From Scytalidium lignicola (Eukaryota > Ascomycota > Leotiomycetes): a stretch of 64,000 bases of DNA. Both the position numbers and the translations under genes were made by a program. Position 1 is the first letter of the stretch, and every line of letters begins with the position of its first letter. This document shows positions 33,741 through 45,316 of the stretch, in pieces. The stretch lies in assembly GCA_002812745.2 (NCBI GenBank), contig NCSJ02000191.1, positions 1-64,000 of the forward strand, in the 5' to 3' direction. The notes below the pieces were generated by a model. It was given only the letters and a program-made list of their open reading frames with translations, had not been told where the DNA came from and did not search any database.

Positions 33741-34649
33741 TAAGTTTTAGTTACTTAACAATAGTTATAATATGTTCTTTCTTTATACTCATACNTTTAA
33801 AAGTAATTATAAAGCTTAAAAAGGTGATTGTCTAAGAATAGAATGTACATTTCTCCAGGTTTGTATAAAGGCTTTATTATTACAACTTAATTAGTATATT
33901 ATAAATAACTTATACATATAATTCCTTGTCCTTTATGTAAATCAAGATATTATTAAGGTATATAATACAGATGATGTTGATTAAACTTGTTAATACTTAG
34001 TTGATATATATCTAGAAAGTAACTAGTATATTTGAAAGTCTGAATAGTATAACAAGATATTTAAAGTGTTTATACTTAGTTCTGAACATTGTCTTTTACT
34101 TATCTCCTTCATGGATATATATCTAGTAGTAAGTATTTTTTAAATTCAACTTAGTAAAGTATTTAACCTTAAATAATCAACTAATGATTTCTAAAATTAA
34201 GAGTAATATAATATAGTTTTTCTTAGTAATCTTGTTTAATCTTTAGTAGTTAATGTAAAGTTACAACTTACTTCTTAGCTTAGATATAAATAATATAAGA
34301 ACTCTTGTTAGATTAATCAAAGGTTAAATTTATCCTTTTTATATAATAACTTCTAAGTAGTTATGAGGTATTACAAGCTCATCTTTAGCTAAAGTATAAA
34401 TAAGTTCTCAAGGTGAAGTTTATCCTTCTTCTAAGTTAATATAATATTCTAAAGAGGTATAAAAAAGCAGAATTCCAGTTAAGTCTATATTAAAGACATT
34501 TAAGTAATCATTATATTCTAATAGTATAATAGGTTACATTTTACTAACTTCCTTGTTAGTATCCTCTTGTGTATCTGAAGGAGTAAGAATTGTTTTAATT
34601 AAAACCATAATATACTTAATTGTATAACTAACTTTTCAAAGTTGTCTTT

Positions 34650-35170
34650 TTGTAATGATCAATGATAAGTACTGCTCTTAGAAAGGAAATACTCAAGTGT
34701 CTTCTTTGTAATAGATAACTTATAGCTTTACATTATTATGCTATAACTTTCTTAATATAATTTCATATCTATTAAACTCAATTATCTTGAAGTTGTGATG
34801 CTCTGTCCTCTTAAGTCCTTAGTTATCAGTAATACAAGTTATAATATCCAGAGTTTTATAAATAAGAATGTTTTATTTGTAGAATTATCTTATTACTAAG
34901 TACTAGTTAACCTCCTTCATTACTTTGTCTAATAAGAAGCAATGATGTACAATATTCAAATCTGACCTTATATCCAATAAGGTTGTCCTCATTACCTATT
35001 TCCTTTTAAGTTGAAGAGAAACTCTTACTTCTAACTGTCTTAAAAGGTGTTTATCTTCTTATTAGGCAGTTGTTACTCTTTTACTTAATAGTATAATATT
35101 TGTATTAGATGTTTAAGGGTAATTATTAACATAATAACCTAATTTCTTATACTGATAACATTAGACCTTA
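34650..35170 (-). pseudogene. RIP-degraded Ty3/gypsy remnant (minus strand)
   Basis: On the minus strand, CYQYKKLGYYVN at about 35,120-35,160 matches the CCHC zinc knuckle CxxCxxxGH with second Cys and His changed to Tyr, the result of G-to-A or C-to-T changes. Downstream (about 34,940-34,900) LLDIRSDLNIVHHCFLLDKV fits the aspartic protease region. FNRYEIIL near 34,750 fits the YDVIL turn. Orientation is opposite to the remnant at 32.4-33.7 kb, so at least two insertions are present. Confidence 0.5.
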
Positions 35171-37489
35171 GAAAATAATAGTCTAGTAGTTCTTCTTCTC
35201 TTTGTTGTTGGTTAGTCATTAAGAAGGACAATATTAATAATCATTACNTTTTTATACTGAAGGAGTTTGGTTTGCTTAAGACATGCTTAAAGTCTTACTT
35301 GTCTAACTCATTTGTCTGGTTTGGTTTTTTAGTTGATTAGTTATAATTACACCTCTTGTTATAATACTTCTTCTCTGAGTTATAATCAATATTTTAACTC
35401 TTTGTACTGTACTGATCAGCTTTATCTTAGTAATTAGTATACTTTAAGACATAATTTACTTTCTTAACTTTAGTTAAAGTTTATTCAAGAGGTTATATAC
35501 TTGATATCTCTTAAGTAAGTACTTTGGTAATTCTGACTTAATATTCTTATAATTGTCCAAGAAAGAATTGAATTTCTAGTCTGGTTTTTGTTCAAGGTAA
35601 TATAGCTTTATAACAATTTCAAAGGTGTGAGTAAGGTTATCTAAGATATTATTCTTCAAGAATTCTTTTATTTTGTCTTAATAAATGTAATTATAATAAT
35701 TTTGCTAAATGTTTATAACATAAGTAATCTAATGTCTTTTGATAATGCTTTCTAGTGTATTATTAATGTATATAACTCTTTAAAGTTCAGTATTTAATTC
35801 CTAGATTATAACAAATTAAGAGTATAATTTAAAGAGGAAAGTATAAAGTTCATTCTAATTAGTCCTTTTGTATTTCAAGGTAAGGAGTTACAATTTCCTT
35901 TAAATCTCATTATTAAGTTGTTAATAAGGTTTAATATAGTAATTTGTCTTAGTAATTAATATATCTTATGCAAAATTATAAATAGAAGCTTTTCCCCTCT
36001 TAAGAGCTTGTAAGTAAGTTCTCTTCTTTTCAAGGTAGTCTTGTTATTACTTAATTATGATTCTCTTGTCTAGTTCTTCTAATAACAAAACAAAACTCTT
36101 TGAAATAGATGTTAAAGGAGAAGGCAAAGGTAGATTAAGTAATAGTAACTCCTCTTGTTATAATGTTGTTAAGTTAGTAAAGAAGAACTATGACCCTTTT
36201 GCTTCTCCTTGTTATAAAGCTTAAGTTTGACAAGTCTTAACCATCCTGATTCTTAATAGTTTATATACTCTTTGTTAGGAGAGAAAGATTAATATATCAA
36301 GAGTATTTGTATATAGAGTGAAGAGAAACTAGGAGGTTAAAACATAATAGAAGACTAACAATGAGATAATAGTTGGTTAAGTGTAAATTCACTTTAAAAC
36401 TCAATACTCTTTTAAAATTACAAGATTAATCTCTAACTCTTGTCAAAGAGAAGAGGAAACCCCCCTCTTTATAAACAGGAGTCAACAACTAAGGAGTAAC
36501 TAGGACTCAGACTACTATCCTTTTCCCCCCTTCACGCGATTAGTGCACTAAAGCCCTGACATAAGTACAAGCTTATATCTTTATACTTTATAATAATAAT
36601 ACAAAGAATAATATATTAGCTAACATGCTGAATAATAAATAATTAAGTTAAAATAAGCTTTTTCTTATTGTCCTTATAAGTTTATACTATAAAGTATAAC
36701 TTTTCAAAAGCTTTTTCAGTTCTCTTGTTCTTAATTTTGTTTATAAACTTAATGTTGAATATATATATATCATTAAGTATGTTTTAAGGGTTTACAGTCT
36801 TGAAAATGCTCTTTTCAAGTAATCTTAATATTTCAACTTGACATGAGGTTGTAAATTAAGGTTGTTCAGGTTCCTTGTCTTATAAGAAGACAATAACTTC
36901 AGAGTATTTACAAGGTCTTTTACATTTATACTTTATTAGTAGTATTAATAGTAGAACAATAGTTATAGTCAACTTGTTAAACTCCTCTTAGTATTCTTCA
37001 ATAGTTGTAGTTTCTAGCTTTAGCTTTAATAGTTTAATTTTATCAATTTCTTTTATAAGTATAAGATATAGTTTTACAATTGTTAACTTGAATAGTATGT
37101 TCTTATACAGTAATACTAATATACATATTTCTTTGTTTATACTTATAAGCTTGTATAATCTTTCTTAACTTTTGTTCTAACTTGTATTTTTTTACTCTTT
37201 ACATAAGAATGTCTGAATTCAGCAATAAGTCATGAATAATGCTTATATCAAGGTTGTTGTACATGTTGATTATGTTTTGTACTTATCATTTTACTTTGAT
37301 TTTGTTGATTTCCTTTATAACCTTCTTGATTATTATAACTCTTTAGCTTATAATTAAGGCTAAGATGTTGAGTTCTAACATGTATAAGTAAGTATTATAA
37401 ACTAGTAGTATAAGGATAAGTTTGTCAAGTCTTATTGAATTATTAACAACCTTAAATGTTATTTATAAAGTTATATCTTTGTTAAGATC

Positions 37490-38640
37490 ATGGATTTCAA
37501 CTATAATTATCTAATAAGTATATTATACAAGTATGTAATATCATTTAATATAATTAATTGAGTTGTAAGTTTTTATTAGAATTACTTTTAAGGTTATTCT
37601 TATAGTTATAATACTTTGTTAAAATTTCTTATTGACAAAGTTCNTTTTTAATATCAGTTATAATCTAGTTTAAAGGTTTTAAGTAAGTGTTAATCTAACA
37701 AGCTTGTAAAGTATCCTAAGTATACTTTGTACTAATATTCTAAAGTTATTTACTAGCTTAATAATATATTCCTTTGTTAATGATATAGAGTACAAGTTTG
37801 CTATTAATGTAGAAGATGTTAACGATAATAAAGTAATTAAAGTTAATGTTATCTTATAAGTTGAATTTGAATCTTCTTAGTGACTTATTATAGTATTAGT
37901 AATAAGTATAGAACTTGATAAGGTATTCTAACATATCCTTATCAATATCATGGCTTGTACAGTTTAATATACATTGTAATCTAGTTATTAACAAGTAGCC
38001 AAAACGTTAGTATAAGTATTGTAATTCTATATTGATCAAGAAACAAGGGTTTTCCTTTAGTAAATCAAAAACAAGGGTATGTAAAGATATGTTTCAAAGT
38101 AGAAAGTTATAGTTAAATCGTTATATGATTAGAATACTTCCTTATAAGGTAATGAGTAAGTTTATAAGGTTGTTGAAATATATGCTTAATTAATCTATAT
38201 CTATTAAGTATAACAAAAAGAGTATAGTCAACTTAATTATATAAAATTCAATTTGTTCAATTAGTATATTTATTAGTATAGAACTTATTGAAATTGTACT
38301 CTTGATTCTGAATTATACTGTTATTATGCCTTTAGTTGTAGTATTCAGTATTATGGTTTGGTCTACTTATTATAAAGCTTCAAATTGACTATAATTGGCT
38401 GTAAAGTGCTTTACAACTCTTATATCAATCAAGATTCTATGAAATTGTCTTGAATTATACCTTATTAGGCTTTTTATATTATACACNTTTTATTATAATT
38501 ATTATGAAGGNTTTTTAGGTTAAGTTCTTAAGAGTAATTCTTAGTTATTAACACTTTAATAGTTAATTAGTATAAGAAAGTGTTATTAACTAGTTTTATA
38601 ATAATTGATATAGCTAATTCTATTAAGAAACTTTTATAAA
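37490..38640 (+). repeat. Long direct repeat, copy B
   Basis: Counterpart of 6,970-8,130, starting near ATCATGGATTTCAACTATAA. It has the same landmarks in the same order and orientation and ends near AAGAAACTTTTATAAAATAT. It keeps C or G at several positions that are N or T in copy A, so it is the less mutated or better resolved copy there. Confidence 0.8.
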
Positions 38641-38762
38641 ATATAAATTAATCCTTATTATTGCAGATAAAACTTCGATATTATCAAATATATATTTGAT
38701 TGAATTTTGTAATTTTTGCTTAAAAATTAAGTTGAAATGGGGTGCTATTGCCTGAAAAGAAA

Positions 38763-38821
38763 CCGATACCGGCGATTTTGGGTGGATTTAGGTATGTTGC
38801 GGGTGGATTTAAGTATCCCCT
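38763..38821 (-). repeat. Degenerate inverted repeat, right edge of AT-rich block
   Basis: Reverse-complement partner of 30,665-30,724. On the plus strand it contains two near-copies of GGGTGGATTTAGGTAT / GGGTGGATTTAAGTAT. Composition is normal immediately to the right, so it sits at the boundary of the AT block. Confidence 0.55.
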
Positions 38822-38898
38822 AATTATATCCAATCATCCCACTTTCACCACGCCCAAAAGCTTAACCGAAGATTTGTTACGACTCCCAGTCTAGCTAG

Positions 38899-39432
38899 TC
38901 AACCCCCGACAACCTCATGTGCGGCGCTGGAGGGTTTGAGAAAGACCAGCTCTAAGATACCTATTACTTGGAATAGCACAATGACTCCACCAAACACAAC
39001 AACAACTAGATTCACAAGCAGCATAAGACCCATCGATAGGATGTAAATTCCATATACCCCTGTAAAGCAACCAGGCCACTGGGAGAATAACTTTAGAGTC
39101 CACCGCACAAGTGTAACCACGATCCAGTATCCCTCAAGCAGCTGAGCACCGAGGATAATTTGATAAACTACCAATGCTAGGACCTTTCGACGCCTCGTCG
39201 TCAGGTAACGAGTCAACCACAGTGTAAATCTTAGCGGAAAAGGGGTCCTTGCCGAGTCAACGACGGCTGTGCGGCGTGATCTATTGGACGATCTTTCCGC
39301 CCATTTGTTCAATAATACCGGGGGCGTGTAGGGCTGACTGGGGTTGCGAGGGGCGGCCACCAACGTCACAACCCAAAACGTGATAATGGAGATGCCGAGG
39401 ACATAGAAGATGGGCTTGAGGGCGTGCTCCAT
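38899..39432 (-). CDS. Multi-pass membrane protein, unknown function
   Basis: From ATG 39432 the product is about 177 residues, starting MEHALKPIFYVLGISIITFW. Hydrophobic segments fall near residues 4-27 and 85-110, and two more lie between about 120 and 165 (GIYILSMGLMLLVNLVVVV; VIVLFQVIGILELVFL). A basic, Ser/Arg-rich loop (RSSNRSRRTAVVDSAR) separates the first and second. The frame extends upstream without an ATG (LVHQGYLDIYV), so a 5' exon is possible. I do not recognise the family. Base composition is normal although the AT block is only about 80 bp away. Confidence 0.55.
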   Translation of the reverse strand: MEHALKPIFYVLGISIITFWVVTLVAAPRNPSQPYTPPVLLNKWAERSSNRSRRTAVVDSARTPFPLRFTLWLTRYLTTRRRKVLALVVYQIILGAQLLEGYWIVVTLVRWTLKLFSQWPGCFTGVYGIYILSMGLMLLVNLVVVVFGGVIVLFQVIGILELVFLKPSSAAHEVVGG

Positions 39433-39953
39433 AACGTAAATGTCGAGATAGCCCTGGTGAACAAGCACTGTACTTCAATTGACTGACTGGGGTAATGAAG
39501 TCGTTAACTCCTGAATGATGGAAAGTTGGGTGGGATTATATAGTAAGTGTTTTCTTTAGAGGGCTCCGTTCGGTCAATCCACACCCACCTAGGAATACAA
39601 TTGCAGCATTGACTCGTCAATTCCACGGTGCTGTAACAGTCAGCGTCGTAATATTAAATGCCAGTTGCGCGAACACGACCGGCCAGCGTTACAATACTGT
39701 ACGTACTGAATGCAATGTGATGCTTATAAAGTTGAATACTGTTGTTGTTGCATTAGAAAACACATCGTGAGTGGAGTGAAGATACAGGAAGATAGATTGG
39801 AATCTATCGTAATTCCTATCCTGATGCGTATTTTTAGCCCTGCGACCCTAAAAGTACTTTCACATTAGCCATACGACAGCAGAGATAGGCAAAAGATGCC
39901 TCGTATTTACAAGACAATACCTCGGAATCTCTGATAGGAATTTTCGGACCATA

Positions 39954-39964
39954 TGAATATAAAA
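39954..39964 (+). promoter_or_regulatory. Putative TATA box of the secreted-protein gene at 40,094
   Basis: GAATATAAAAGAGTCG lies about 135 bp before the ATG. A pyrimidine/CA-rich leader (CAACTTCAAACCATTCAAAC) follows, typical of well-expressed fungal genes. Confidence 0.5.
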
Positions 39965-40093
39965 GAGTCGACATTTCCACCCTTAAAGTGATGTATCCAC
40001 AAAGTTCACTGCAACTTCAAACCATTCAAACAATATCCTCTCTGAACTACTATTGCCAATAACACCCCTTTCTCAACTCAATTCCATAAAATC

Positions 40094-40935
40094 ATGATCT
40101 CTCCAAGTTGTTCACAGCATTTTTTGGGTTGGTATGCCTTACGAGTGCTTTGGTTGTCCCGGACACCTCAGGAATCCCCGAGGACTACAGCTATTATGCT
40201 ACATATGTGTTTCCAGATGCCAACCTCTCGTTTGATCTACATGCGCAAGGATATTCAGGCGTGCCCTCTGTCATTCCGTTGAACCTGTCCAACTTTGATG
40301 AGATCTACTCGCCGGTGCGTCCTACAGCTTTAAATAATACTTCTGCACTGGCGGAGCGCAGCGACATTTGCGCTTTCTTCTACGGATGCTACCAACAGGC
40401 TGCCGACACAGCTACAACGGCGGCCATCTACCTCGCCAACACAGGTGCCAGCACATGCCAGGCCATTTACGCAGCATCGTTGAACTACTGGACGGCCAAC
40501 AACTATGCCAACCTGAACAGTGTCCTACAGAACGTTGTAGTCGGCCTAGCTATTAGCATTGCATCGACACCCATTGTCAACGCCACTTTCAATTCGGCAT
40601 CGACCACAACCGGTGGCAACGACGGATGCGATGTGTCAAACAAGTCTTCAACAGCCAACTACTTTGCCAGCTCGCTCTACGACTTCTGCCAGGCCATCCA
40701 GGCTGCCCAGAGCACTGAAGCAAACACCGACTATTACGCAGGTAGGTTTAACGACGACAACGGCGATGTTGCCGACGGCAGGCGCGCCATAACAAGGAAC
40801 TTCATCTCTGCCCAGGCCGACAATTTTGGCCCATCTTGCAGCGCCCTCGGTATTACGTGGAATAGGGCTAGGGCATTGCAAAGGTCTCTGGGGCATCTCA
40901 TTTCTCGATCTGCGAGATTAGTCCTCATGCCTTGA
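40094..40935 (+). CDS. Predicted secreted protein, unknown function, with apparent 1-nt frameshift at the start
   Basis: The long frame runs from 40,108 to the TGA at 40,933-40,935 and reads LFTAFFGLVCLTSALVVPDT, a signal-peptide core, but contains no ATG. The ATG at 40,094-40,096 (MISP), preceded by a good leader and TATA box, is out of frame by one base. A missing base in the CCAAG at 40,103-40,107 would explain this. The mature part is rich in Ala/Ser/Thr/Asn with N-glycosylation sequons and eight cysteines (for example SDICAFFYGCYQQ, GASTCQAIY, DGCDVSNKSS, YDFCQAIQ, NFGPSCSALG). It resembles Cys-containing secreted or cell-surface proteins of fungi, but I recognise no family. Sequencing error and true loss of the start are both possible. 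Confidence 0.65.
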
Positions 40936-42076
40936 GATGCGTTGGAGAGTGAGGAGGGTGACGGGAAGCGGGACGAGATGGTGGTGGAAAAGGTTGTTAG
41001 GTGATGGGTTGGCCGGAGGTGTAATACGCAATGCTCTTTTCAAGATATGATGGTAACTGTGGACTTTTGTTACTTGGCATAGCGGATCTCATGGTGATGA
41101 TGAGGCCCCGTTATGTAATTTGACTTTGTTAGCAGGAACTTGGTCATCGAGTAGTTATCCTTCCTTTAAAATCTATTCTGATGAGCTTGGCATATCCAGT
41201 CTTTATAAATTTGCTTCGCATGTTGTTCCTTGTAGAGTACCCCTTTTAATATCATTATTATCAAGCTTATGTCCGTATGTTACTGATTCCGAAGAGGACT
41301 GTCTGCTATTCCATTGGACTTTGACCTTGACTTTGTATAAAATTTACGTATATACACTAATAGCCATCACACTTTTGAATACCATTCTAAATTATTCTTA
41401 GAATTCAAGTTTGATTTTACAAAGAAAATTAAAGAACAGACAGCTGATTACTAACTCTATTATATCAGCGTTTAAGCGTCTGACTTTGATTACGGTTAGC
41501 GGTAAACGAGACCGTGCATGTCTTAAGCTTATTTAAAGTTCCAACGCCAAGAATTACACGTTATACAAACTAAAATTGCACGATTTTACTTATTAACTAA
41601 GAGATCACAACTAATGATTAATGCTAATCGTCGGCGAAAAGATGAGGGAGTATAAACATTATCATAATACTGAAGTTTGGTTTTAGTTTGATAATCGAGA
41701 TGAATTATGTGTAGTCTAGAATATTCGTAGGATCTCATTTAACTAAGCTGAGACTTGGATCCGACTTAAGCCTATTTCATCCACCTAACTACTTCTATAG
41801 TTTCATGAAGCTTAAAATGAATTACTACTTCATATTATCTGATCCTAGAGAATGATCCTGGTTAGTCCCTACTGTTGTTTATCTTGAAATATGTGAAGGA
41901 CGACAATATATGACCGTTCGTATGAACTAACACATACACTATTTAACATCTTCCTCTCAACAGAACCCCTCACATGCATCTATCATCGCAGGGGTATATC
42001 CTCATCACTTCATTCATCCACACAAAACCCTCCCTCTCCAAACATCTCATATAACCCAACCATACCCCTTATTAAG
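40936..42076. other. Intergenic between convergent genes
   Basis: Non-coding 3' flanks of the secreted-protein gene and the S8 gene, moderately AT-rich. Open frame 41,120-41,401 has no support. No repeat recognised. Confidence 0.4.
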
Positions 42077-45000
42077 CTACAACTGCCTCTTCTTCAACAA
42101 CGCCGCTAAATCAGTAACAACGTCAATCCACCTGTCTCTCGGCTCATTTTCCGCCTTCTTAACTGCTTCCTTAAACCGCTCCCAAACAGTAATATATTTC
42201 TTCTCGCTCTCATCAGTTGTTCCAATCTCCAAGAACGCGTCCCGCATCCGATCATGCTTCTTCAGAATCCGGAAATCATCCATCGTAACGCCGCGTTGGC
42301 GTGCACGAGCAGGCTGCGCACCAACTTGCACGCAGTAGAGTATCACGGCTGCAAGGCCCGATGCCAGGGCTGTTGCAACGGAGGAACCCGTTAGAGAGGT
42401 ATACTTGTCCACTGGGACGTCGCCTGGGCGCTCTTTAACGACGTTGTGACCTGGGAAGATGAAATCTACGGCGTGCTGGTCACCGAGCCATTTGAGTGCT
42501 GTGCCGGAGGCTTCTGCGGCACCGATCTTGAAGAGTTTCTTTGTTGAGGAGGCGGCTGGGTAGCTACGGTCTTTAAGAGCGCCTTGGTCAGTTGCGGAGC
42601 AGAACATCAGTATGCCTTCTTTGGCGGCTAGTTCTATAGCCCTCTCTAGCTCGGCGATGCCTTTGGCGTTGGAGTCGGTTCGTTCGATAGTCCAAGACAT
42701 GTTGATTATATGGACTCCTTTGTCAACTGCTGCTCGGATGGCCTAGAAGTAGTCGTCATATTAGCTGATGTGCTAAGGAGAGAATATTTGGACCAGAATG
42801 TAATAGAGAATAAATACCTTTGCAGCACTCTCAGCAGTAATTTGCCTCTTCCCAGTTTCAAAGCCGAACTCATTTAACTTCAACACATAAAGCCTGACAT
42901 TTGGACAAATCCGACAAATCAAGCTAGCCATCGCCGTGCCATGTCCACCGCTCGACACATAGTAAGGCTGACTGAGGTTCTGCTCCATATCACGGTGGCA
43001 GAAGCTACGACCGCCAACGATCCTACTCTGTAGCGTAATATCATCAATATCAATCCCATCATCAATCAACGCCACTGTGATTGGCTCTTCGAGAACTAAA
43101 GCTGGCTCTAGATTGCGTTCCATATTCTGTAGGAAGTCGGCAAATTCGTCCATGGTGATCAGCCATCGATGTCGTACTTCCTGTTCCGCCCGTAAAGCAT
43201 CCGCTTGTGCTGCACTGCCTTCAATGGAGCTGGCACGGGGTGAGCTCGAGTGGACTTCAGCATTAGGACAGTGTTTTTTCATGCGGTCCTTGAACGCCTT
43301 GACGTGCTGTTCTGTTCGCTCTGAGGATTCGAGACCCTAAAAAAACGTGTTAGATAATGTTATTTCACCATGGGTTATGAAGATAGCAAGATCACGAAGC
43401 ACGAGAAGAAGGAGACATAAAGCTAACCTGCTGCACATTTAAATAAACCTTCTCCAACTTCTTCAACTTCGGTAGTCCCTCAGCTTCACCCCAGCCTCTC
43501 AGAATAGAATTATTCCCACTCCAATACAAATACACAATCCTCGCCTCTGGTGCAACATTGTAGATCACCTCCGAACACAAATCAGTTTTTCTCCAATCCC
43601 ATATCTCCACTCCAACACTCTCAAGCGCTTCTTCAATCGCCGCGTCGCTATGAGCCGGCTCCTGAAGGTCATCAACGATGACCTTGAGGATGGTTTCCAC
43701 ATTTCGCTCTCCCCTGAGCCACTTAAACAAGAAAACTAGATCGGTGCGACCTTTGCCGTCAGGTTTGAGGGGACGCTTGGACGGAGGACGTCGTGGGGGG
43801 TCGACCCGGACTTGCGGAACGGCGACGTACTGCAGGACATTTTCAAATTTTAGGTAGTCTACGCCAGTTTTGAGCCAGTTTTGGCTGATAACTGGACCAC
43901 AGCCGTATAAGTCAAAGTAGATTTGGTATTCTAGGTGAGTTGTCAGTTTAGAAGAGGTCTTACTCATGGAGTATTCAAGGAAAAGGAGAATAATATATAT
44001 ATACCTTGTGCAGAGCCGTATAAGAAATCAACAGCGGCGTCATGTTTCCTCGTCCGGAGATAGTGTAGCTTGAGAAAGCTCTTGACTGCTTTCGCGCTTT
44101 TGGGAGAGGGCTTGACTTCTTCTTTAGCCCTAGTCTTCGTCTTTAGTCCCCTTTTCGACGATAATCTAGAGGTATTTTTCGGGTCGACGGTAATGGGTGT
44201 TTGCGCCACTGATCTACCCCCTGTGCTCCCGTCTACTATTCCTGTGTCTACGTTCACTGAAGGCCTACGATTTTGCGAGCTTGATGGCATCGGCGTCCCT
44301 CTCGCAGAACCAGCGCCGTACTTTCCTGGAGCTGCATCCGCCATCGTGTTCGTCCTCTGAACTAGACGAAATGGTGGTGGAGGACCTTGTCCAGGGAGTG
44401 GCCGCTGCGGGCCATCTATCGTAGGCCGTTCGGGACGTCCCTGGATACTCCTCTGATCAGGATCTCGCAAACCTCTCCTTGATTCAGCATCTTGAGCCTT
44501 CCTGGCCTTGTTGACAGCTTCCATGCATGTCTCTTCGTGGAAGCGGTATGGTGACATCCCTTTTGCGTTGACAAGATCCATTGCCGCGTCCGATTTGGCA
44601 ACGAGGGCTTTGACGATATTGATATGGCCGTCGACGCAAAGATTATAATCGACAGCAACATGAAGTGGTGTGTTTCCTTCGTTATCCTGGACGCATAGGG
44701 TCTGTGGTCCAGCATGGTCAATGAGGTAGAGGACATGGGCCTGTGGAACCATCTTCCGGATGGCAGCGTGAAGACAAGTTTCCATGTTAAAACACTGGAT
44801 ACCTAGAACGCTATCAATGTTGTTGTGCGCCTCGACCATGGCACGAAGGAGCCTGTGCTTCTTCTTTGCTCGTGCTGCGGTGATATAGAGTGGAGACAAT
44901 AAGACTCCATCTCGGGCAGCAAGGAGGTTCTCTGGTAGCGGTAGCTGGATAAGGATCTTGACGAGAGGCTCCAATTTCTCCCAGGAAGGTAATGCTTCTT

Positions 45001-45316
45001 TGTCGCTGCTAGCAATAATATGTAACAAGTTTTGCTGCTCCTCATTTGTCTTTGCACTAAGGATGTCGCCATTGCGAGATAGAAAAGCCTCACGCGCTGA
45101 TGAATCGGAGAGGTCTAGATGGCCAGTCTTGAGGTCGTGTAAGATCTTCTCAAACTTTTTCTTCACATCAAATTCTTCTTCCTCCTCCTCCTCCTCCTCC
45201 TCGTCATCTTCACTGCTCTCCGTAGCCTCCGACTCGGCCCGTTCCTCGACATGGATGTCTTCGTCAATAACATCGAGGTCTTCGTCTTTCTCATCTCTCT
45301 CGGAATGCGGCGCCAT
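42077..45316 (-). CDS. Ankyrin repeat plus subtilisin-like (S8) serine protease fusion protein
   Basis: Four exons (45316-44005, 43930-43428, 43336-42818, 42742-42077) total 3,000 nt, giving 999 residues. The start ATG at 45316 has a good context (GTCACCATGG). Residues 1-60 are acidic with a Glu run encoded by a GAG-type microsatellite. Ankyrin-like repeats follow (LLHIIASSDKEALP, NMETCLHAAIRK, GNTPLHVAVDYN), then a Pro/Ser-rich linker and a conserved middle part (YQIYFDLYGCGPVISQNWLK). The C-terminal peptidase S8 domain has the triad Asp697 (VALIDDGID), His737 (GGHGTAMAS) and Ser899 (TGSSVATALASG). The usual oxyanion Asn region reads FCSATDQG with Asp. There is no signal peptide, so the protease is intracellular, as for S8 domains of fungal NLR-associated proteins. 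No frame lesion. Immunity or incompatibility role is inferred. Confidence 0.88.

Larger units (their letters stand above)
30725..38640. repeat. AT-rich RIP-affected block with nested retrotransposons
   Basis: About 7.9 kb of A+T-rich sequence without a usable gene. Recognisable parts are a plus-strand Ty3/gypsy remnant (about 32,400-33,740), a minus-strand one (about 34,650-35,170), and copy B of the 1.16-kb repeat (37,490-38,640). A C-run-bearing, less AT-rich patch lies at 36,460-36,560. Confidence 0.75.

Noticed and set aside
6970..38640. The 1.16-kb direct repeats as LTRs of one giant retroelement
   Set aside because: They are 30 kb apart with cellular genes between them, have no LTR termini or primer-binding site, and copy A continues past the homology limit of copy B.
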